Source: Methylococcaceae bacterium (GTDB taxonomy: Bacteria; Pseudomonadota; Gammaproteobacteria; Methylococcales; Methylomonadaceae). From it: a stretch of DNA of 9,401 nucleotides. Positions 6,292 to 9,401 of the stretch are shown here, in pieces. The stretch spans positions 1-9,401 of the forward strand of contig JABFST010000243.1 of assembly GCA_013140465.1 (NCBI GenBank). The letters are read 5' to 3'. The translations under genes were made by a program, and so were the position numbers. A model generated the notes under the pieces. That model did no database searches, had not been told where the DNA came from, and saw only the letters and a list, made by a program, of their open reading frames with translations. The stretch's first letter is position 1. Every line of letters begins with the position of its first letter.

Positions 6292-7851
6292 ATGACACCA
6301 CGCTTAACCGTTTATGCTTTAGCCTTATTGTTTGGACTCTGTGCCGCACTGGTGTCCTACTTTGCCCCGTTTATCCCTTATGGCGTAGATAGCGCGAGTT
6401 ATATCGAGCAAGCGCGTAGCTTTATGGCACGCGGCGTGTTTGAAGTAACTTTTTTTGGCCTAGACCACAGCACCGAAGTGTCCACGCCCGACCGCTTATT
6501 TCCGCCCGGTTTTCCGTTGCTGATGGCGTTGTTAAGCTATCTCTTGCAACTGCGCGTTGAAATCGTCGCGCCATATCTCAGTTTGGGCGCCTTGATTTTG
6601 CTGCCCGTGATTATTGTGTACGCGTTTCAGCGTGCAGTGGGATTAACATCGGCTTTGGCTATTGCTGTGTTGGTGGTGCTGACTCCCGTCGCCGTAAGAC
6701 ATGGTTTTATTGCCTACTCCGACACGCTGTCATTGGGTTTGGTGGTGTTCTGTGTCGGGCGGCTGCTGACGGCGGACAACACCGCGCGGTCATGGTTTTA
6801 TTTGGGGTTGCTGACGGGCTTGGCTTATGTGTTAAGGAATGCCAATCTGGGCTTATTGCTCAGTATTGGGCTGTATGGCGTATGGCAGTTTATTATTGAG
6901 CCTACGCAACGTCGGCTATTAGTGACCAACGGCTTGGTGTGGCTAGGGGCTAACGGGCTGCTCATCGTGCCTTTGCTGGCGCATAACTACCAAGTGTTTG
7001 GCAAATTGCAGCCTTACTGGATGCCGCCCAGCAGTTTAAGCGTGCGCGAAAACAGCCATGATTACCTTAAAGCGCAGTTGGATACTTTGTTGTCTGTCAG
7101 CGATCTGGACAAATGGCTATCTTCTTCAATATGGGGTGTAGTGTTGCTGCTATGCGCGTTTGCTGCGTTGTTCTACCCTGCGCTGAAAAATTGGCGCAAC
7201 TGGCGAAAAATTGAGCAACAGACGTTTTTTATCGCAGCGGTGTATGCCGCCATCGGCGCGGCGATGGTCATCGTCGCGCGTAGCAAATATGAATGGGGCA
7301 TCCATATAGACGCACGTTATGCCCTGCCTTATTCGTGTTTCATTTTTGTAGCGACAGTTTGTGCGTTTAACAACACCGCTTACCGCCACAACTTCCGCTA
7401 TTGGGGCTTGGGGCTCGCCGCGCTACTATTGGCAGCCCGCGTTTATGCGCTGCCGCAACTTTACGATTACAGTAATTACCACCAATCGGTCATGCGCGTG
7501 GCAAATCACTTGCAGACCCAGCCCGATTCGATCTGCCAAAATAAACAGCCGCGTTTTGTGATGTCTAACTTTGCTTTTGTATATCGCATCCTATGCCCTT
7601 ACGCACCGGTACGACATGTCTATCCGCCCTTCCAACAAGCCAAGCTGCTCCAAGACGCTATCCCAAACTGGACGGCAATGACGGCACACCAAGCCATAGC
7701 CGTTTCAATGTTTCCCTATCAGAACGACCGCCGCAGCGATTTGCCGCTAACGCCCGAACATGTCAGCCAACTACAAAGCCAAGGCTGGGTGGTTGAAATT
7801 AATGACCCAGACCATTTGTTGCTCTCGCATCCTGCCCGCAACGCCTTATAA
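6292..7851 (+). CDS. GT-C-like multi-spanning membrane protein (possible GT39)
   Basis: This 519-residue protein has about ten to twelve hydrophobic segments up to residue 388 and a soluble tail of about 130 residues, probably periplasmic. Its layout fits the GT-C fold (ArnT/PMT-like glycosyltransferases using lipid-linked sugar donors). An acidic residue follows the first membrane segment (Asp33 in GVDSASY), then comes FPPGFPLL (70-77), close to the YPPGYPL motif of this group. IDARYALP (339-346) precedes a late membrane segment, as is common in these proteins. The first loop after TM1 (about 28-68) is long enough for an acceptor-site helix. ATG 6292 has no recognisable ribosome binding site (ACAACTAGCC precedes it), so translation may be weak or coupled to transcription from the GH3 gene. 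The following permease gene starts 30 bp on, suggesting an operon. Donor and acceptor cannot be named, and even the transferase activity is inferred from topology and short motifs. Confidence 0.7.
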   Translation: MTPRLTVYALALLFGLCAALVSYFAPFIPYGVDSASYIEQARSFMARGVFEVTFFGLDHSTEVSTPDRLFPPGFPLLMALLSYLLQLRVEIVAPYLSLGALILLPVIIVYAFQRAVGLTSALAIAVLVVLTPVAVRHGFIAYSDTLSLGLVVFCVGRLLTADNTARSWFYLGLLTGLAYVLRNANLGLLLSIGLYGVWQFIIEPTQRRLLVTNGLVWLGANGLLIVPLLAHNYQVFGKLQPYWMPPSSLSVRENSHDYLKAQLDTLLSVSDLDKWLSSSIWGVVLLLCAFAALFYPALKNWRNWRKIEQQTFFIAAVYAAIGAAMVIVARSKYEWGIHIDARYALPYSCFIFVATVCAFNNTAYRHNFRYWGLGLAALLLAARVYALPQLYDYSNYHQSVMRVANHLQTQPDSICQNKQPRFVMSNFAFVYRILCPYAPVRHVYPPFQQAKLLQDAIPNWTAMTAHQAIAVSMFPYQNDRRSDLPLTPEHVSQLQSQGWVVEINDPDHLLLSHPARNAL

Positions 7852-7881
7852 CCCACCCGCATTCCAACAGGTAACACCGCT

Positions 7882-9150
7882 ATGATGCCAACCCCCAACA
7901 CCGCCAACTATCGTGGGCCGTTAAGCCTATTGACGACATTGTTTTTTATCTGGGGGTTTATCACTTGTTTAAATGACATTTTAATCCCGCACTTAAAAGC
8001 CATATTCACGCTCAGCTATACGCAAGTCATGCTCGTGCAATTTTGCTTTTTTACCGCTTATTTTGTCGTGTCCATCCCTTGCGGCTATCTGGTGGAAAAA
8101 CTCCATTACAAGACTGGCATTATTATTGGCCTTACCGTTGCGGGCTGCGCCTGCCTATTGTTTTATCCGGCGGCAGGGCTGCATTCTTATCCCTTGTTTT
8201 TGACCGCCTTATTTATTTTGGCGTCGGGTATATGCCTGTTACAAGTGGCGGCAAACCCTTATGTCACCTTGCTGGGCGACCCGCAAACCGCCTCTAGCCG
8301 CCTGACGCTGACCCAAGCCTTTAATGCCTTGGGGACGACCATTGCCCCTTATTTTGGCACTTTATTGATTCTGTCCACTGCTGTTAAAAGCACTACTGAA
8401 ATCCAACAACTGGGCGCGGAAGCCTTAGCGGCCTATCAAACCGCCCAAGCCGCTGCCGTGCAAACGCCTTATTTGCTGCTGGCTGCGGTGTTGTTTTTAA
8501 TCGCCCTTATTTTTGTGTTTATTAAACTGCCAACAATACATGCCGACCCGATAAACCCAACGCTAGCCAATACCAACGACGACCTCCCCAGTGCCTGGGC
8601 TTATCGGCATTTGGCGTTAGGGGCATTGGCTATTTTTGTATATGTCGGCAGCGAAGTGTGCATAGGCAGCTTTTTGGTCAATTTTTTGGGCGAACCCGGC
8701 ATTGCGGGCTTACCCGAAGCCGAAGCGGGCAAATATGTTTCGTTTTATTGGGGCGGGGCAATGCTAGGGCGTTTTGTCGGCGCCGCCGTGATGCAAAAAG
8801 TCGCGGCAAACCGCGTGTTGATGGGCAATGCCTTGGCGGCGGTCGTGTTGCTGCTGCTGACCATCACCCAAAGCGGCGCAGTGGCTATGTGGGCCATACT
8901 GGCTGTTGGCTTGTGCAATTCGATCATGTTCCCGACGATATTCTCATTAGCCGTACACGGCTTGGGCCGCCACACCGGACAAGGCTCGGGGATATTGTGT
9001 TCGGCGATAGTCGGCGGGGCTATCCTGCCGTTAGTACAAGCCTATTATGCCGACCGTATTGGCATACAACTGGCATTTTTTATACCCGTGTTGGGTTATA
9101 GCTATATCGCCTACTATGGTTGGGCGGGGTATAAGCCTGAGCAGGATTAG
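7882..9150 (+). CDS. gluP: Sugar MFS transporter, GluP/FucP family
   Basis: This inner-membrane major facilitator probably imports glucose, galactose or a related hexose with protons or sodium ions. The 422 residues form about twelve membrane segments with a central loop around 215-240. Family marks are FFIWGFITCLNDILIPHLK (21-39), the segment VEKLHYKTGIIIG (71-83) and LLQVAANPYVTLLGDP (119-134). Asp32 matches the essential Asp46 of E. coli FucP, but the FucP Glu135 position is Gln121, as I recall it for GluP-type hexose permeases. L-fucose is therefore the less likely substrate; N-acetylglucosamine (NagP subgroup) stays possible. ATG 7882 has AGG about eleven bases upstream; ATG 7885 is an equal alternative. 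It lies 30 bp after the GT-C-like gene. The stop codon TAG sits at the edge of a REP remnant, so the last codons are next to repeat DNA. The hexose specificity is inferred. Confidence 0.9.
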   Translation: MMPTPNTANYRGPLSLLTTLFFIWGFITCLNDILIPHLKAIFTLSYTQVMLVQFCFFTAYFVVSIPCGYLVEKLHYKTGIIIGLTVAGCACLLFYPAAGLHSYPLFLTALFILASGICLLQVAANPYVTLLGDPQTASSRLTLTQAFNALGTTIAPYFGTLLILSTAVKSTTEIQQLGAEALAAYQTAQAAAVQTPYLLLAAVLFLIALIFVFIKLPTIHADPINPTLANTNDDLPSAWAYRHLALGALAIFVYVGSEVCIGSFLVNFLGEPGIAGLPEAEAGKYVSFYWGGAMLGRFVGAAVMQKVAANRVLMGNALAAVVLLLLTITQSGAVAMWAILAVGLCNSIMFPTIFSLAVHGLGRHTGQGSGILCSAIVGGAILPLVQAYYADRIGIQLAFFIPVLGYSYIAYYGWAGYKPEQD

Positions 9151-9167
9151 CCTTGTAGACCGGAAAA
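9149..9167 (+). repeat. Decayed REP half-copy
   Basis: AGCCTTGTAGACCGGAAAA repeats the outer arm of the REP dimer at 1018 almost exactly: the first 17 bases differ at one position only. The matching second arm is missing, so the element is truncated. It begins within the stop codon of the permease gene and is followed directly by the 30-bp tandem array. Confidence 0.7.
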
Positions 9168-9272
9168 TATCGTTCCCACGCTTAGCGCTCATCGAGCTAT
9201 CGTTCCCACGCTTAGCGCTCATCGAGCTATCGTTCCCACGCTTAGCGCTCATCGAGCTATCGTTCCCACGCT
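9168..9272. repeat. 30-bp tandem repeat, 3.5 copies
   Basis: Three identical 30-bp units (9168-9197, 9198-9227, 9228-9257) begin TATCGTTCCCACG and end CTTAGCGCTCATCGAGC. A fourth copies the first 15 bases (9258-9272), then continues CCGCGTCACTGCC. There are no spacers, so this is not a CRISPR array. Because 30 is a multiple of three, frames stay open on both strands and give spurious repetitive peptides. The CGTTCCCACGCTCCGCGT stretch in the last copy resembles half of a palindromic intergenic repeat known from several gammaproteobacteria (from memory). Confidence 0.9.
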
Positions 9273-9401
9273 CCGCGTCACTGCCATTAAGTTAAGAAAA
9301 ATAACATTTAAAAACAATGCTTTTTAATGCGCTTATGAAAGTTCAACAAAGTCCTGGAAGACGACTTTTTACGGGGAGGGTTGCGGTTGCTTCGATCAAG
9401 A
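9273..9401. other. AT-rich end of window, unassigned
   Basis: An AT-rich inverted repeat at 9305-9329 pairs CATTTAAAAA with TTTTTAATG (one bulged base, six-base loop). A plus-strand frame is open from ATG 9317 (or ATG 9335, reading MKVQQSPGRRLFTG) to the window end, but has no ribosome binding site. A GGGGAGGG (9373-9380) precedes a TTG at 9387 that could start another frame. Two minus-strand frames also enter from the right edge. None can be called a gene from so few codons. Confidence 0.4.

Noticed and set aside
7882..9150. Fucose permease (fucP)
   Set aside because: The FucP glutamate is Gln here and no fucose catabolic genes are nearby; a GluP-type assignment fits better.
9168..9285. CRISPR array
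   Set aside because: The 30-bp units abut without spacers and no cas gene is present; it is a plain tandem repeat.
9031..9295. Open frames on both strands across the tandem array (repeated SFPRLALIEL or MSAKRGNDSS peptides)
   Set aside because: The repeat length is a multiple of three, so frames stay open on both strands automatically. There is no ribosome binding site, and the frames overlap the permease gene end.
9317..9401. Start of a new gene at ATG 9317 or 9335
   Set aside because: At most 28 codons, no ribosome binding site, and competing open frames on both strands; it is only noted within the end-region entry.

Overview
The window reads as chromosomal DNA of a gram-negative bacterium, most likely a gammaproteobacterium. 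The zwf product follows the enterobacterial-type protein closely to its C-terminus, the GH3 enzyme carries a lipoprotein signal, and the intergenic spaces hold REP-type palindromes beginning with GTAG. Repeats of this style are common in methylotrophic and sulfur-oxidising gammaproteobacteria, but the genus cannot be fixed from this sequence. There are no rRNA or tRNA genes, no CRISPR array, no transposase and no phage genes.

Layout, left to right. Positions 1-215 are a leader with a good sigma70-type promoter for a MEMO1-family (AmmeMemoRadiSam system protein B) gene at 216-995 (+). A 133-bp REP dimer (1017-1149) fills the space between this gene and the convergent pgl. The minus-strand operon zwf-pgl (3348 down to 1181) encodes glucose-6-phosphate dehydrogenase and 6-phosphogluconolactonase, with a one-base TAATG stop/start overlap. 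A 558-bp divergent intergenic region (3349-3906) holds a likely zwf promoter, two repeat-like sequences, and a strong bgl promoter whose -35 box lies inside a perfect TGTCAAATTGACA palindrome. On the plus strand follow a GH3 exo-beta-glucosidase lipoprotein of the barley ExoI type (3907-6150), a GT-C-like multi-spanning membrane protein (6292-7851) and a GluP-type sugar MFS permease (7882-9150). The permease gene ends inside a decayed REP copy, which runs straight into a 30-bp tandem array (9168-9272). The last 116 bp are AT-rich and cannot be assigned.

How the genes may work together (inference): the lipoprotein glycosidase would release glucose from beta-glucans or cello-oligosaccharides in the periplasm or at the cell surface. 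The GluP-type symporter would import it, and after phosphorylation by a glucokinase not present here, Zwf and Pgl would convert glucose-6-phosphate to 6-phosphogluconate for the oxidative pentose phosphate or Entner-Doudoroff route. The GT-C-like protein is the odd member: its position suggests a link to glycan metabolism, but its substrate is unknown. The MEMO-like gene appears to be an unrelated neighbour.

No clearly new multi-gene system is visible. The points most worth following up are the palindromic operator candidate at the bgl promoter, the divergent glucan/glucose arrangement, the unassigned GT-C-like protein, and the several families of intergenic repeats.
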